Assembly: GCA_041906145.1 (NCBI GenBank) | Contig: JAYRJU010000001.1 | Coordinates: forward strand, 1,240,001 to 1,304,000 | DNA length: 64,000 bases | Reading direction: 5' to 3' | Source: SHVO01 sp041906145 | GTDB taxonomy: Bacteria > Pseudomonadota > Alphaproteobacteria > Rhodospirillales > Rhodospirillaceae | Shown: positions 50,638 through 59,853 of the stretch, piece by piece | Position numbering within the stretch: position 1 is the first letter of the stretch | How the letters are laid out: the number at the start of each line of letters is the position of its first letter | Translations under genes and position numbers: made by a program | The notes under the pieces: generated by a model | Database searches by the model: none | What the model saw: only the letters and a program-made list of their open reading frames with translations | Told to the model about the DNA's origin: nothing

Positions 50638-51063
50638 ATGATGGCCCTTTTCAAGTTGCTGCTTCCGGCCTTGATTCCGTCTTGGAATTTCTTCGACGAG
50701 ATCGCCGCGTCGCCGCGCATCGAATATGCCGTGCAATCGTCGCGTGACGACACGGGCGGCGAGTGGCGGGAGTTCCGTCCGCGCCCGCCGCGCATCTCAT
50801 TCCCGCGCATGGTCGCCCGTTTGTTGTGGAACGCGCGTTGGAACGAGACCTTGTTTACCGTGAGCTGCGCCGAACGTTTACTCTCCGAGCCGGCGGCGCA
50901 CAGCCAGGATGAGATTTTCCGCCGCATCGCCGCTGATCTTCCGGATCACAGCGCATGGTTGCGCTTTCGCATTTTCCTTCTCAGCGAGCAGGACGGTGTG
51001 CCGGTGAAGGAGCTTGCCTTCATTTCCGCGCCTCACCGCATCGAAGGCAAGCCCATCCCATGA
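50638..51063 (+). CDS. Hypothetical protein preceding an HTTM-like gene
   Basis: A 141-residue protein starting at one of two adjacent ATGs. The first ~25 residues (ALFKLLLPALIPSWNFFDEIA) are hydrophobic. The rest has RIEYAVQSS, EWREFRPRPP and a C-terminal SEQDGVPVKELAFISAPHRI segment. It overlaps the ATG of the membrane-protein gene (ATGA) and thus is likely a partner. I do not recognise the family, though similar proteins occur beside HTTM and DCC1-type genes. Confidence 0.6.
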   Translation: MMALFKLLLPALIPSWNFFDEIAASPRIEYAVQSSRDDTGGEWREFRPRPPRISFPRMVARLLWNARWNETLFTVSCAERLLSEPAAHSQDEIFRRIAADLPDHSAWLRFRIFLLSEQDGVPVKELAFISAPHRIEGKPIP

Positions 51064-51740
51064 CCCTCGACGCCGCCCTTCGCCTCACGGAAGTTCTCCT
51101 GGCGCTCGCCTTCATCCAGCAGAGCCTCGAACACATGCGCGGCCCGCGTGGTGAAAAGCTGCTGTCTAGCGTGCGCATCGTCCTGTGTGCGCTGGTGATC
51201 GCGGGCTTAGGGGCGCCGTTCCCGCTTCTTGGTCTCGCGCTGCTTTCGCTCGCCATGCTTCATCTGTTCCAGGGTCCCTATAACGGCGGCAGCGACCGCA
51301 TGGGGCTGCTGGCGCTTTGGTGTCTCGCGTTGGCGCAGGTCTTGCCATCCGAGAAGGCGCGTGCGCTGGTCTTCGGATATCTCGGGGTGCAGCTGGTGCT
51401 CTCTTATCTCATCGCCGGCTGGGTGAAGCTCAGGAATCCGCAGTGGCGAAGCGGCCAGGCGCTGCGGCAGGTGTTTGCCTTCTCCACCTATCCTGTCAGT
51501 GAAAGCCTGCGTGGTTGGGCGGCGCATCGGCGGCTTCTCTTTGTGATGTCTTGGGCGGTGATCTTGTTCGAGATCGCTTTTCCGCTGGCGCTTCTCTCAT
51601 TGCCGACCTTGGTGGCCGCTCTCGCGCTCGCCGCCGCGTTCCATTTCGCCAACGCCTGCCTCTTCGGTCTCAACCGATTCTTTTGGGTGTGGCTCTCGGT
51701 CTATCCCGCGATCATCTGGCTGCAGGGCCGCCTGTTCTAG
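51060..51740 (+). CDS. HTTM-like integral membrane protein
   Basis: A 226-residue polytopic membrane protein (ATG at 51060, overlapping the previous stop). About six hydrophobic segments are visible, including LGAPFPLLGLALLSLAMLHLF, ALVFGYLGVQLVLSYLIAGWVKL, and VMSWAVILFEIAFPLALLSL. The YLIAGWVKLRNPQWRSGQALRQVFAF segment resembles HTTM/vitamin-K-dependent carboxylase-like membrane domains. Function unknown. Its partner may be the DCC1-like thiol oxidoreductase encoded on the other strand just after it, a frequent neighbour of HTTM proteins. Confidence 0.65.
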   Translation: MTLDAALRLTEVLLALAFIQQSLEHMRGPRGEKLLSSVRIVLCALVIAGLGAPFPLLGLALLSLAMLHLFQGPYNGGSDRMGLLALWCLALAQVLPSEKARALVFGYLGVQLVLSYLIAGWVKLRNPQWRSGQALRQVFAFSTYPVSESLRGWAAHRRLLFVMSWAVILFEIAFPLALLSLPTLVAALALAAAFHFANACLFGLNRFFWVWLSVYPAIIWLQGRLF

Positions 51741-52183
51741 ATCACGCGGTCGGCGATATCGGGCGAGGGCGTCCAGCATGTCTCGCGCCGGCCGAACAAC
51801 GCGTAGCGGTTCCGTGCGATCAGGTCGTAAGCCTTGTCGCCCAGAGACGCCGGGACCAACCGCAATGCGGCCGCGACCCAGCGCCATGCGCCGCCCAAAC
51901 GTGCCGCGACCTCGATATATCCCGCGAGCTTCCCATAGGCGACGCCGCCCACCACCACGAGGTTGGTCTCGAGGTGAACGGGATCAAGGCCGAGGTCGCG
52001 GTAGAGCGTCTGCCCCCATGAACCTTGCGCGGGCGTGAAGCGGAACCGGCGATGGTGGTCATGCCGGATGACCCATTGCACGAAGCGCGAGCACAGCACG
52101 CATACATCGTCGAAGACGATCAGCGGCGCCGCCGTGGGAGCGGTAATTCCTAAGCGTCGGACAAAGGGGCAGGCGAGGGGCAT
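51737..52183 (-). CDS. DCC1-like thiol-disulfide oxidoreductase (DUF393)
   Basis: A 148-residue protein with the family signature: an early VFDDVCVLCSRFVQWVIRHD block, whose CVLC is the redox CxxC, and later ETNLVVV...YGKLAGYIEVAARLGG and the C-terminal YDLIARNRYALFGRRETCW. This is DUF393/DCC1-like, a thioredoxin-fold family. It is convergent with and overlaps the end of the HTTM-like gene by four bases. Proposed role: reduction or isomerisation for a membrane partner (inference). Confidence 0.88.
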   Translation of the reverse strand: MPLACPFVRRLGITAPTAAPLIVFDDVCVLCSRFVQWVIRHDHHRRFRFTPAQGSWGQTLYRDLGLDPVHLETNLVVVGGVAYGKLAGYIEVAARLGGAWRWVAAALRLVPASLGDKAYDLIARNRYALFGRRETCWTPSPDIADRVI

Positions 52184-52210
52184 CGCCCGCCAATTTACAC
52201 GAGGCGCGCT

Positions 52211-53443
52211 TCAGTGCCGCTGCTGTTTATGCGCGCCGCTTAAATCGAACTCCGCCTGCCCGATGGTGTTGAACCACGTACGGATCTGCTCCGCATCGGT
52301 GCTGAAGGTCAACCCTAGCTGCAGCAGGATGCGCGCTTTTTGGGGAAGCAAGTCGCCGCCGCCGATGATGCCCGGCGCTGCGGCGTCATACACGCCTTCG
52401 CCGCCCGTGCGCGTGGTGGTGACGAAGAGCACGCCCTTCTTTACCGCTTCCTTCTGTGCGTCCTCTTGCAGATAGGAAAGGTTGCCCGGGCCATGGCCCG
52501 CCGTGACGATGCCCTTGGTGCCCGTGGCGACAAGCCCCGTGATGGTCGCGGCGGAGGCTTCGATATAGCCGTAGGCGATATCGACGCGCGCGAATTTTTC
52601 GGGCGATGTCTTGGTGAGATCGAAGGGGCGCTTCCACGCCTCCGTTCCGCACTGCATGACGCGCGGGGTGCCCCGCATCACGCGCACATGGTCTTCGTTC
52701 ACGACGCCCAGTGCGCCGTAATGGCGCACGTCGAACGTGTCCATCCTGAACCCATCCGTCTTGGTCACATCGCGCGCGGCGAAGAACTGATCGTTCAGCA
52801 GCACCACCGTGCCGAAGCAGGTGGTCTTGCCGCTAGCGGCGAGGCGGATGGAGCTGAACAGGTTGGTGTAAGCGTCGTATGTGAAGGTGCCGTACTGATG
52901 CATCGCGCCGGTGACGACGACAGGCTTGTCGGACTGGACGGTGAGATCGAAGAAGTAAGCGTCTTCTTCCATGACGTTCGTCCCCGTCGTGACAACGACG
53001 CCGTCCACGTCGGGCCGCGCCAACTGCGCGTCGACCGCGCGCGCCACATTATATAAGGCCGCGTTGGTCACCCCCGACGACCCACCGAGGCCGCCCGCCG
53101 TCATCACTTTGATCTTCGCGACCGCGCCCAGCTCCGGGTACAGGTCTTCCAAAATCTTCTTCACGCCCCCTTCGACGTTGCCTTGATAATGCTGGTAGCT
53201 GATGCGGTCACGCGCGCGGGCCGTCAGCGTGCCCCCGGCGTCGATCACCACCACATTCTTTTTGGCGGCCTCGGACGCGGGACCGATCGCCGCGAGCGGG
53301 AAGTTCTCCCATGCGGGTCCGGCCGGCGCCGGCGGCGCCGAGGCTGCGCCCACCGGGCCGGCCGCGCACGCGCCGAGCGCCGCCGCCATGAGTCCGGAAA
53401 AGACGCTACGGCGCCAAGCCGTACGTTGCGAGACGGTGGTCAT
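52211..53443 (-). CDS. Periplasmic (type II-like) L-asparaginase
   Basis: A 410-residue protein from the ATG at 53443, with GGGGGA upstream. An exported or lipoprotein signal (SGLMAAALGAC) precedes the enzyme. The two active-site signatures are clear: DAGGTLTA (first catalytic Thr) and TTGTNVMEEDAYFFDLTV (second Thr/Asp). A Lys (VVTGAMHQYG segment region) and ...GHGPGNLS follow. It should hydrolyse asparagine or glutamine to acid and ammonia in the periplasm. It is slightly longer than E. coli AnsB. It is not linked by operon structure to its neighbours. Confidence 0.9.
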   Translation of the reverse strand: MTTVSQRTAWRRSVFSGLMAAALGACAAGPVGAASAPPAPAGPAWENFPLAAIGPASEAAKKNVVVIDAGGTLTARARDRISYQHYQGNVEGGVKKILEDLYPELGAVAKIKVMTAGGLGGSSGVTNAALYNVARAVDAQLARPDVDGVVVTTGTNVMEEDAYFFDLTVQSDKPVVVTGAMHQYGTFTYDAYTNLFSSIRLAASGKTTCFGTVVLLNDQFFAARDVTKTDGFRMDTFDVRHYGALGVVNEDHVRVMRGTPRVMQCGTEAWKRPFDLTKTSPEKFARVDIAYGYIEASAATITGLVATGTKGIVTAGHGPGNLSYLQEDAQKEAVKKGVLFVTTTRTGGEGVYDAAAPGIIGGGDLLPQKARILLQLGLTFSTDAEQIRTWFNTIGQAEFDLSGAHKQQRH

Positions 53444-53968
53444 GGATGGAATCCCCCTTGCTGAAGTCACAGGAAGTCGGCGTCGCGAAATCGAAGGCGC
53501 CCTGCAGCCTAGCCTTACTACTACGCGTTGGTCTGGGCGCACCCGCCCGGCCGCCCCTGACTTTTTCCACACACCATCATCCGGGAGATTTTTTCGCTTG
53601 GCGAAACCCTCGCGATGCCGGTCCTGGCCGATCGTATCGAGACGGAGGAACAGCTGGCGGGATTGCGCGAGGAAGGCTGCGATCAGGCACAAGGCTATCT
53701 GCGTGATCGCCAGCATTTGAACGCGCCCGAACCGCTCCACTCCCACGCCGCCTGAGGTGAGCCCGAGGCTGTAACATCACCTAAGTTACTGATAGCCAGA
53801 TGTAATATGGCTTTTTTCGAGGCGGGGCTGTGCCCTGTTCGCGCGTATTTACTTTAGCCAAATTCCAGTGTTTTTCAGCGGGCTCGCCATCCTTTGATAT
53901 AGGATTTATTACGATTTCACGTATAGTTAGCCATTCAGGTCACCTCATCGGGAGAGAGGAGAAGCGCT
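53444..53968. other. Intergenic region with EAL relic and promoter of the third DUF1552 gene
   Basis: About 525 bases without an intact gene. The first half holds an EAL-domain relic. From about 53760 on the sequence becomes much more AT-rich (e.g. GATATAGG, TATAGTTAGCC) and is the likely promoter zone of the DUF1552 gene. A GGGAGAGAGGAG site lies before its ATG. Confidence 0.5.
53597..53755 (+). pseudogene. C-terminal relic of an EAL-domain (c-di-GMP phosphodiesterase) gene
   Basis: The frame reads LGETLAMPVLADRIETEEQLAGL then REEGCDQAQGYLRDR and ends at TGA 53753-53755. It is the familiar C-terminus of EAL domains, where VLAEGVETEEQL..L...GCDE.QGYL is expected; here Asp-Arg replaces Glu-Gly before the ETEEQL segment. 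The catalytic N-terminal part is absent upstream. It overlaps nothing intact on this strand. It must be a fragment from an old deletion or transfer. Confidence 0.6.
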
Positions 53969-55297
53969 ATGGATTTCTCAAGACGTTTTGCACTTAAGGG
54001 CATGCTGGGCGGCAGCGCCGTCACGGTCGGCCTTCCGCTTCTCAATGTGTTCCTGAACGGGAATGGCAACGCGATGGCCGATGGCACGCCGATGCCGGTG
54101 CGTTTCGGCACTTGGTACTGGCATCTCGGCATGCAGCGGAACATCTTCGTACCGGATAAAGTCGGCGCCGACTTTGACCTGAAGGAAGAATCGGCCGCTT
54201 TCGCGCCAATCAAGCAGCACATGAACCTGCTGACGAATTTCACCGCGTTCCGCGACGATTGCCCGCTGCTCTGCCACTCCTCGGGCTGGATCATTAGCCG
54301 CTCGGGCATCGCGCCGAAAGCGAACGGCGACAATCCGGGTGAAACGCTCGACATCACCGTGTCGAACCAGATCGGCCGCACCACGCGCTTCAAGACCCTG
54401 ACCGCCACGGCGACGGGCGATGTCCGTGATACGCACTCCTACGAAAACCAGACCACCGAAACGGTGCCTGAGTTCTCGCCGATCGCGTTCTATCAGCGCG
54501 TTTTCGGCCCGGATTTCCAGGACCCGAACGCGCCGTCGTTCACGCCGAACCCGAAGGTCATGGTCCGCAAGTCCGTGCTATCGGGCGTCATGGATGACGT
54601 GAAGAAGGTCAACACCAAGATCGGCTCCGAAGACAAGGCGCGCCTCGATCAGTATCTGACGGGCCTGCGTCATCTCGAGCGTCAGTTCGACCAGCAGCTC
54701 ACCAAGCCGACGCCGATCGCCGCCTGTAAGGCGCCGAAGGCGCTCGACAAGGAGACGCAGCCGGGCAACGAGTCCTCGCTGATCACATCGCGTCACAAGA
54801 TGATGACCGACCTCATGGTTATGGCGGTGGCTTGCGATCAGACCCGCGTGTTCAACATGAGCTACAGCGGCGCCAACACCACGAAGCCGGGCTACGAAAA
54901 GCCGCACCACACCTGCACGCACGAAGAGCGCCTCGATGAGAAGCTAGGCTATCAGGTCAATGCGTCTTGGTTCACCCGCAAGTCGATGGAAGCGTGGGCG
55001 TACTACGTCGAAGCCTTCACCAAAGTGAAGGAAGGCGACGGAACGTTGCTGGACAACGTGTTCATCCAGGCCGACACCGATGTCGGATATGCGCGCGTTC
55101 ACTCGCTCGACGGCTACACCGCGATGACCGCCGGCCGCGCCGGCGGCAAGGTGAAGACGGGGATCCATGTCGCGGGCAACGGCACCTCGATCTGCCGTCT
55201 CGGCTACACGGGCCTCAAGCTCATGGGTTGTGATGTCTCCACCTGGGGCACCAAGAGCAACAACAACTCGAACGCCATCAGCGAAATTTTGGCCTAA
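53969..55297 (+). CDS. DUF1552 protein with Tat-type signal (third, orphan copy)
   Basis: A 442-residue protein with the N-terminus DFSRRFALKGMLGGSAVTVGLP (twin-arginine). His motif HHTCTHE; RQFDQQLTKPTPIAACKAP and DVGYARVHSLDGYTAMTAGRAGGKVKTGIHV follow. It is very like the copy at 37415. Unlike the other two it has no DUF1592 or COG4315 gene beside it and is followed by a terminator and then a receptor. It may use a DUF1592 partner from another module, or act alone. Cotranscription with the receptor is unlikely because of the terminator. Confidence 0.86.
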   Translation: MDFSRRFALKGMLGGSAVTVGLPLLNVFLNGNGNAMADGTPMPVRFGTWYWHLGMQRNIFVPDKVGADFDLKEESAAFAPIKQHMNLLTNFTAFRDDCPLLCHSSGWIISRSGIAPKANGDNPGETLDITVSNQIGRTTRFKTLTATATGDVRDTHSYENQTTETVPEFSPIAFYQRVFGPDFQDPNAPSFTPNPKVMVRKSVLSGVMDDVKKVNTKIGSEDKARLDQYLTGLRHLERQFDQQLTKPTPIAACKAPKALDKETQPGNESSLITSRHKMMTDLMVMAVACDQTRVFNMSYSGANTTKPGYEKPHHTCTHEERLDEKLGYQVNASWFTRKSMEAWAYYVEAFTKVKEGDGTLLDNVFIQADTDVGYARVHSLDGYTAMTAGRAGGKVKTGIHVAGNGTSICRLGYTGLKLMGCDVSTWGTKSNNNSNAISEILA

Positions 55298-55317
55298 AGA
55301 CTGAAATCTTTGCAAAG

Positions 55318-55351
55318 AAACGGCGGGAGCCTTCTGCTCCCGCCGTTTTTT
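55318..55351 (+). terminator. Strong intrinsic terminator after the third DUF1552 gene
   Basis: AAACGGCGGGAGC, CTTCT loop, GCTCCCGCCGTTT and a run of T form a perfect stem with a U-tract, 21 bases after the stop. It insulates the DUF1552 gene from the following receptor. Confidence 0.9.
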
Positions 55352-55600
55352 CATGCGCGCGTCGCGCTTCTTCGTAATGCGTTCAACGCTGCGGTATAGC
55401 GACGGTACATCATCACGCGCGTTTCGCGTTTTCTTAATCCGCGCATGCGCGCCCTGTGGGATAAATGTCGCATTCCTCCGCGCATGACCCATTTTTGAAA
55501 AATTCTAAAGTTTTTGTAAGTGAAGTCGGCTAGTTTTCCGCCCCGAGGTCTGGCTGGGGAAGCCGGGCCGATCACTACTCTCTTGGGGAGACAATCTATA
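55352..55600. promoter_or_regulatory. Leader of the last receptor gene
   Basis: About 250 bases with the promoter of the receptor at 55601. AT-rich sequence occurs near 55490-55520 (TTTTTGAAAAATTCTAAAG). A GGGGAG site lies 10 bases before the ATG. No hairpin or riboswitch was recognised. Confidence 0.35.
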
Positions 55601-58492
55601 ATGGCTATGTCCAAAAGCCGCACGCTGATGCGGCACGTCCACGTTTTGTCTGTTACCACCGCCCTGACCGGCGTTGCCCTCGCCGCCCCGGCCGCCTTCG
55701 CGGCCGATGAACCTGCTTCGCTCGACGAAATCGTTGTCACCGGTTCGCGCATCGTGCGTGAAGGCTACGAAGCCCCGACGCCCGTGTCGGTCCTCGGCGC
55801 CAGCGAACTCGCGAACATGGGCCTGCCCAACGTCGCCGACGCGATGAACCGTCTGCCGGCGCTGCAAGGCAACCTCGTCGGCCAGCGTTCGTCCAACACC
55901 GTCGGCGGCGGCACCGCCGGCATCAACCTCGCCAACCTGCGTAACCTCGGCGGTTCCCGCACCCTCGTCTTGCTCGACGGCAAGCGCGTGGTCGGTTCGA
56001 ACCTCGGCGGTATCGGTGGCGCCCTGGTCGGCGGCGCGGTCGACCTCAACATCATCCCGAACTCGCTGATCGAGCGCGTCGACGTCGTCACCGGCGGCGC
56101 CTCGGCCGTGTACGGCTCGGACGCTCTCGCTGGCGTGGTCAACTTCGTGCTCGACCGTGACTTCACGGGCGTCAAAGGCAGCATTCAGGGCGGCGTCTCC
56201 ACTTATGGCGACGCGGAGACCTACAAGATCGAAGTCACCGCCGGCACGCCGTTCGCCAGTGGCCGCGGTCATTTCATGGTCAGCGGCGAACATTCTTATG
56301 CCGCGCCGATCGACCACGCTTATTATCGCAAGCAAATCGCCGACAACGCCTGGAACTGGGTCGCGAACCCGGCCTACGGCACGGGCGCGGGTCAGACCAC
56401 CAGCGTTCCGCAGTACCTCGCGCTCGATCACGTCGGCCTTGCTACCGCGACGCCGGGCGGCCTCATCACCGCCGGTCCGCTCAAGGGCACGGCCTTCGGT
56501 CCGGGTGGCACGCCGTACAACTTCAACTACGGCACCATCATCGGCGCGCCGTACATGCAGGGCGGCGACTGGCAAGCCTCGCGTCTCCAGGGCCAGTTGC
56601 CGCTGAACCTCGAGATGCAACGCGAAGCCATCTTCACGCGCGCCAGCTACGATCTCGCCGATAACGTGACGATGTTCGCGGAAGCCCAGTGGGCGCACGC
56701 CTTCACCGACAACGAGCAGGGCGTCAATTACTTCCGTCTCGGCAACATCACCATCCGCAACGACAACGCGTTCATCCCGCAGTCGATCCGTACGCAGATG
56801 ACCGCGCTCGGCCTTACCAGCTTCTCGCTCGGCACCTGGAACGGCGACTTTATCGGCATGGGCGCCGAGAATGAGCGTCACTTCCGCCGCTACATGGCGG
56901 GCATCAACGGTGCGTTCGATGCGGCCGACACGACCTGGAACTGGGAATTCTCAGTTTCGCGTTCGACCACCCACATCTCGGCGCGTTCGACGAACAACTA
57001 CTACATCGCCCGCTACCTCGAAGCGGTCGACTCGGTGTACGACGCTAATGGCCGCATCGTCTGTCGGTCCACCCTCACCAACCCGACCAACGGCTGTATC
57101 CCAATCAACGTGATGGGCATCGGCGTGAACAACTCGAAGCCGGGCTCCTACCCGTATTCGAACTTCAACGGTTATCTATTCACGCGCATGGCGCTGAATA
57201 CCGTCGCGGGCCAGGTCACCGGCGAGCCGCTCGATACCTGGGCCGGTCCGGTCTCGGTGGCCTTGAGCGCCGAATACCGCAAGGAATCGGCGACCGGTTT
57301 CGCCAGCTCCTTCGACGAAGCCGGCGTGTTCTTCGCGGGTAACTACAAGGGCACCACGGGCGCTTACTCGGTGAAGGAAGCCGCGTTCGAAACTGTGATC
57401 CCGCTCGCCCGTGATGAAGATTGGGCCCGTTCGTTCGACCTGAACGCCGCGATCCGCGCCACCGACTATAGCCAGGCTGGTTACGTGACCACTTACAAAG
57501 TGGGCGCCACCTACAGCCCGGTTGACGACATCACCTTCCGTGCGACGCGCTCGCGCGACATCCGCGCGCCGAACATCGGTGACTTGTTCTCGGGCGGCGC
57601 CTCGGGCACCGGCAACATCACCGACCGCTTCCGCAATAACGAAGCCTACACCACCGTCACCGTCACCCAGGGCAACCCCGCCCTGGTGCCGGAAAAGGCG
57701 GACACGACCGGTATGGGCGTTGTGTTGCAGCCGACCTTCCTGCCGGGCTTCGGCGCGTCGGTCGATTACTACAACATCGACATCAAGGGCGCGCTCGCGA
57801 CCTTGAGCAACCAGGAACTGATCGACCGCTGCTTCGCCGGCGAGACGGTGCTTTGCAGCTACTTCGTGCGCGAAGGCGGCTCGGCGACAGGTCTCATCAC
57901 GCGTGTCAACAACCGTCCGCGTAACCTGATCTCGCAACAGGCCCGCGGCATCGACTTCGAAGCCAGCTACAACTTCCCGCTCTCGACGTTCAATGACAAC
58001 TGGGACGGCAATGTGAACCTGCGTGGCATGGCCACGAAGGTCTTGCGCCTGAACAGCACCGACCAGAACGGCGTGAAGCAGGAAGGCGCGGGCGTCGGCG
58101 GCAGCGTGCAGTCGGGCGCTCCGCTCACCACGGAAGACTTCCGCTACATCTTCTCGCTGACCTACAGCCTCGAGCCGTTCTCCGGAACGATCACGATGCG
58201 CGGGATTGGCGCGACGTCCTATAGCCGTACGGCGATTGTCTGTAACACCGGCTGCCCGGTGTCGACGACAGCGGCTCCGACGTTCAGCATGAACCACATC
58301 GACGGCGACCGTAAGTTCGACCTCAGCATGAACTACAAGTTCGACAACGGGCTTACGACCTTCCTCGTCGTCGACAACGTGTTCAACGACCTCCTGCCGA
58401 TCAAGTACGGCACGGTCGGCGCGGGTCTCTATCAGAACATCAACGGCGATGACGGCCGCACCTTCCGCTTGGGTGTGCGCTTCGAGATGTAG
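55601..58492 (+). CDS. TonB-dependent receptor (last)
   Basis: A 963-residue receptor; ATG at 55601 (or 55607). Signal ends AAFAADE; plug starts LDEIVVTGSRIVREGYEAPTPVSVLGASEL, continues NVADAMNRLPALQGNL, and has TGGASAVYGSDALAGVVNFVLD. The barrel ends DDGRTFRLGVRFEM. It shares the amino-terminal region almost word for word with the receptor at 41396 but diverges more in the barrel, consistent with different ligands. Its transcript ends at the terminator at 58522. Confidence 0.92.
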   Translation: MAMSKSRTLMRHVHVLSVTTALTGVALAAPAAFAADEPASLDEIVVTGSRIVREGYEAPTPVSVLGASELANMGLPNVADAMNRLPALQGNLVGQRSSNTVGGGTAGINLANLRNLGGSRTLVLLDGKRVVGSNLGGIGGALVGGAVDLNIIPNSLIERVDVVTGGASAVYGSDALAGVVNFVLDRDFTGVKGSIQGGVSTYGDAETYKIEVTAGTPFASGRGHFMVSGEHSYAAPIDHAYYRKQIADNAWNWVANPAYGTGAGQTTSVPQYLALDHVGLATATPGGLITAGPLKGTAFGPGGTPYNFNYGTIIGAPYMQGGDWQASRLQGQLPLNLEMQREAIFTRASYDLADNVTMFAEAQWAHAFTDNEQGVNYFRLGNITIRNDNAFIPQSIRTQMTALGLTSFSLGTWNGDFIGMGAENERHFRRYMAGINGAFDAADTTWNWEFSVSRSTTHISARSTNNYYIARYLEAVDSVYDANGRIVCRSTLTNPTNGCIPINVMGIGVNNSKPGSYPYSNFNGYLFTRMALNTVAGQVTGEPLDTWAGPVSVALSAEYRKESATGFASSFDEAGVFFAGNYKGTTGAYSVKEAAFETVIPLARDEDWARSFDLNAAIRATDYSQAGYVTTYKVGATYSPVDDITFRATRSRDIRAPNIGDLFSGGASGTGNITDRFRNNEAYTTVTVTQGNPALVPEKADTTGMGVVLQPTFLPGFGASVDYYNIDIKGALATLSNQELIDRCFAGETVLCSYFVREGGSATGLITRVNNRPRNLISQQARGIDFEASYNFPLSTFNDNWDGNVNLRGMATKVLRLNSTDQNGVKQEGAGVGGSVQSGAPLTTEDFRYIFSLTYSLEPFSGTITMRGIGATSYSRTAIVCNTGCPVSTTAAPTFSMNHIDGDRKFDLSMNYKFDNGLTTFLVVDNVFNDLLPIKYGTVGAGLYQNINGDDGRTFRLGVRFEM

Positions 58493-58521
58493 ACTCGTCT
58501 GGATTTTCCGGACATCGAGAT

Positions 58522-58555
58522 GGGAGGCCGGGCGCTAGCCCGGCCTCTTTTTTTT
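58522..58555 (+). terminator. Strong intrinsic terminator after the last receptor
   Basis: GAGGCCGGGC, GCTA loop, GCCCGGCCTC and eight T form a textbook terminator 30 bases after the receptor stop. It separates the receptor from the conflict-system locus that follows. Confidence 0.92.
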
Positions 58556-58687
58556 GTGCCAGCGCCTGCGCCGCCCATCATTTATTTGGAGTTGTTTTTT
58601 GCCAAAATGTTTATGATGGCGCGTACCGCTCTTTCGTGAAGGCCTTGGATACCAGAGGCCCGGAGAGGGGCGAGTTGGGGGCTGACA

Positions 58688-59848
58688 ATGACTGTGGGGA
58701 CAATCGTTGTTGTTCACGGCACGGGCGTTCGTCTCAAGACGTACCGGCCATCGTTCGAAACCGCAGAACGTACAGCGCGGGAGGCCGGCGTAACCACGCC
58801 GTTCCTCGAATGCGCATGGGGCGATGCGGTTGGGGTCGAGTTTGACGGGTGGAGCATCCCGGAACCCCCGTCGGATGAACAGGTGGCGGCCGAGGACGAG
58901 GAGAATGCCCGCTGGGCCTTTCTGCTCGAGGACCCATTCTATGAATTGGACAAGCTGACGATCCCCGATCGCGAGAAGGCCGCCTTCGTGCCGGGCACGC
59001 CGCCGTGGAAGAAAGCCTATGAATTCGTGAAGGCGTATCAGCCGACGCAGGAATTTCAGGCGCTGCTCGTGCGTGGGGGACTGGAAAAAGTTTGGCCAGT
59101 GGCGTGGGATGCGCTGCTTGGGTCGCCGATCCCATACGATGCCTTTGAGAAATCTCACAGGGCGGTCACGGAAGTGGTGCAGGCCATGGCCCGCGCCGCT
59201 ATCGCCCAGCTCCATGTTGCCGCGATCGCGAAGGGTCTTCTCGGCCCAAGCCCGCGTCTGCGTATAGCGCTCTACGAGCGGCTCAACGCGGACTGGCCGA
59301 CGAAGACGCTGGGGGTCATGGATTTCTTCACGCGCACGGTGAAGCGTCTGGCGACGGCGGCCATCCGCCGCAACCGGATGGGGATCATGAACGCTGCGGC
59401 CCTGCCGGTCGGCGATATCCTCCTCTATCAGGTGCATGGCCACAAGATCCGCGACTTCATCCGGACAAAACTGCAAGCCGCGCAGGCGCCGATCACTCTC
59501 GTGGCTCATAGCCTAGGCGGTATCGCGTGCTTCGACCTGCTCATGATGCCCGATGCGCCAAAGGTCGACAGGTTCGTGACCGTCGGCTCTCAGTCGGCGT
59601 TCTTCTACGAGATTGGTGCATCGGAGTCCGCGCAGCGGCCACCGCGACTCACCGTTGCGTACGAACTGCCCGTCACTTTCCCAAGGTGGCTGAACATCTA
59701 CGACCGCAGTGATTTCCTAAGCTTCATTGCCGCGCGGGTCTTCAGCCGTGTCGAGGACCGCGAGGTCAAATCCGGCCAGCCGTTCCCGGATGCGCACAGC
59801 GCATACTTCGGTAACGAGGACGTTTGGACGGCGATCAAAGGGTTCTAG
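58688..59848 (+). CDS. Alpha/beta-hydrolase (lipase/esterase-like), first gene of the VMAP locus
   Basis: A 386-residue cytosolic protein with a GGGG-rich site before the ATG. The N-terminus TIVVVHGTG (residues ~5-12) forms the first strand and oxyanion loop; the nucleophile elbow VAHSLGG is at about 271-277 (Ser274), and a late Asp/His pair (FPDAHSAYF) fits a catalytic triad. It resembles lipase class 3 or PGAP1-like serine hydrolases. Its stop is five bases before the GTG of the caspase-VMAP gene. In conflict systems hydrolases of this type serve as effectors that attack lipids or proteins (inference). Confidence 0.75.
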   Translation: MTVGTIVVVHGTGVRLKTYRPSFETAERTAREAGVTTPFLECAWGDAVGVEFDGWSIPEPPSDEQVAAEDEENARWAFLLEDPFYELDKLTIPDREKAAFVPGTPPWKKAYEFVKAYQPTQEFQALLVRGGLEKVWPVAWDALLGSPIPYDAFEKSHRAVTEVVQAMARAAIAQLHVAAIAKGLLGPSPRLRIALYERLNADWPTKTLGVMDFFTRTVKRLATAAIRRNRMGIMNAAALPVGDILLYQVHGHKIRDFIRTKLQAAQAPITLVAHSLGGIACFDLLMMPDAPKVDRFVTVGSQSAFFYEIGASESAQRPPRLTVAYELPVTFPRWLNIYDRSDFLSFIAARVFSRVEDREVKSGQPFPDAHSAYFGNEDVWTAIKGF

Positions 59849-59853
59849 GCGCC

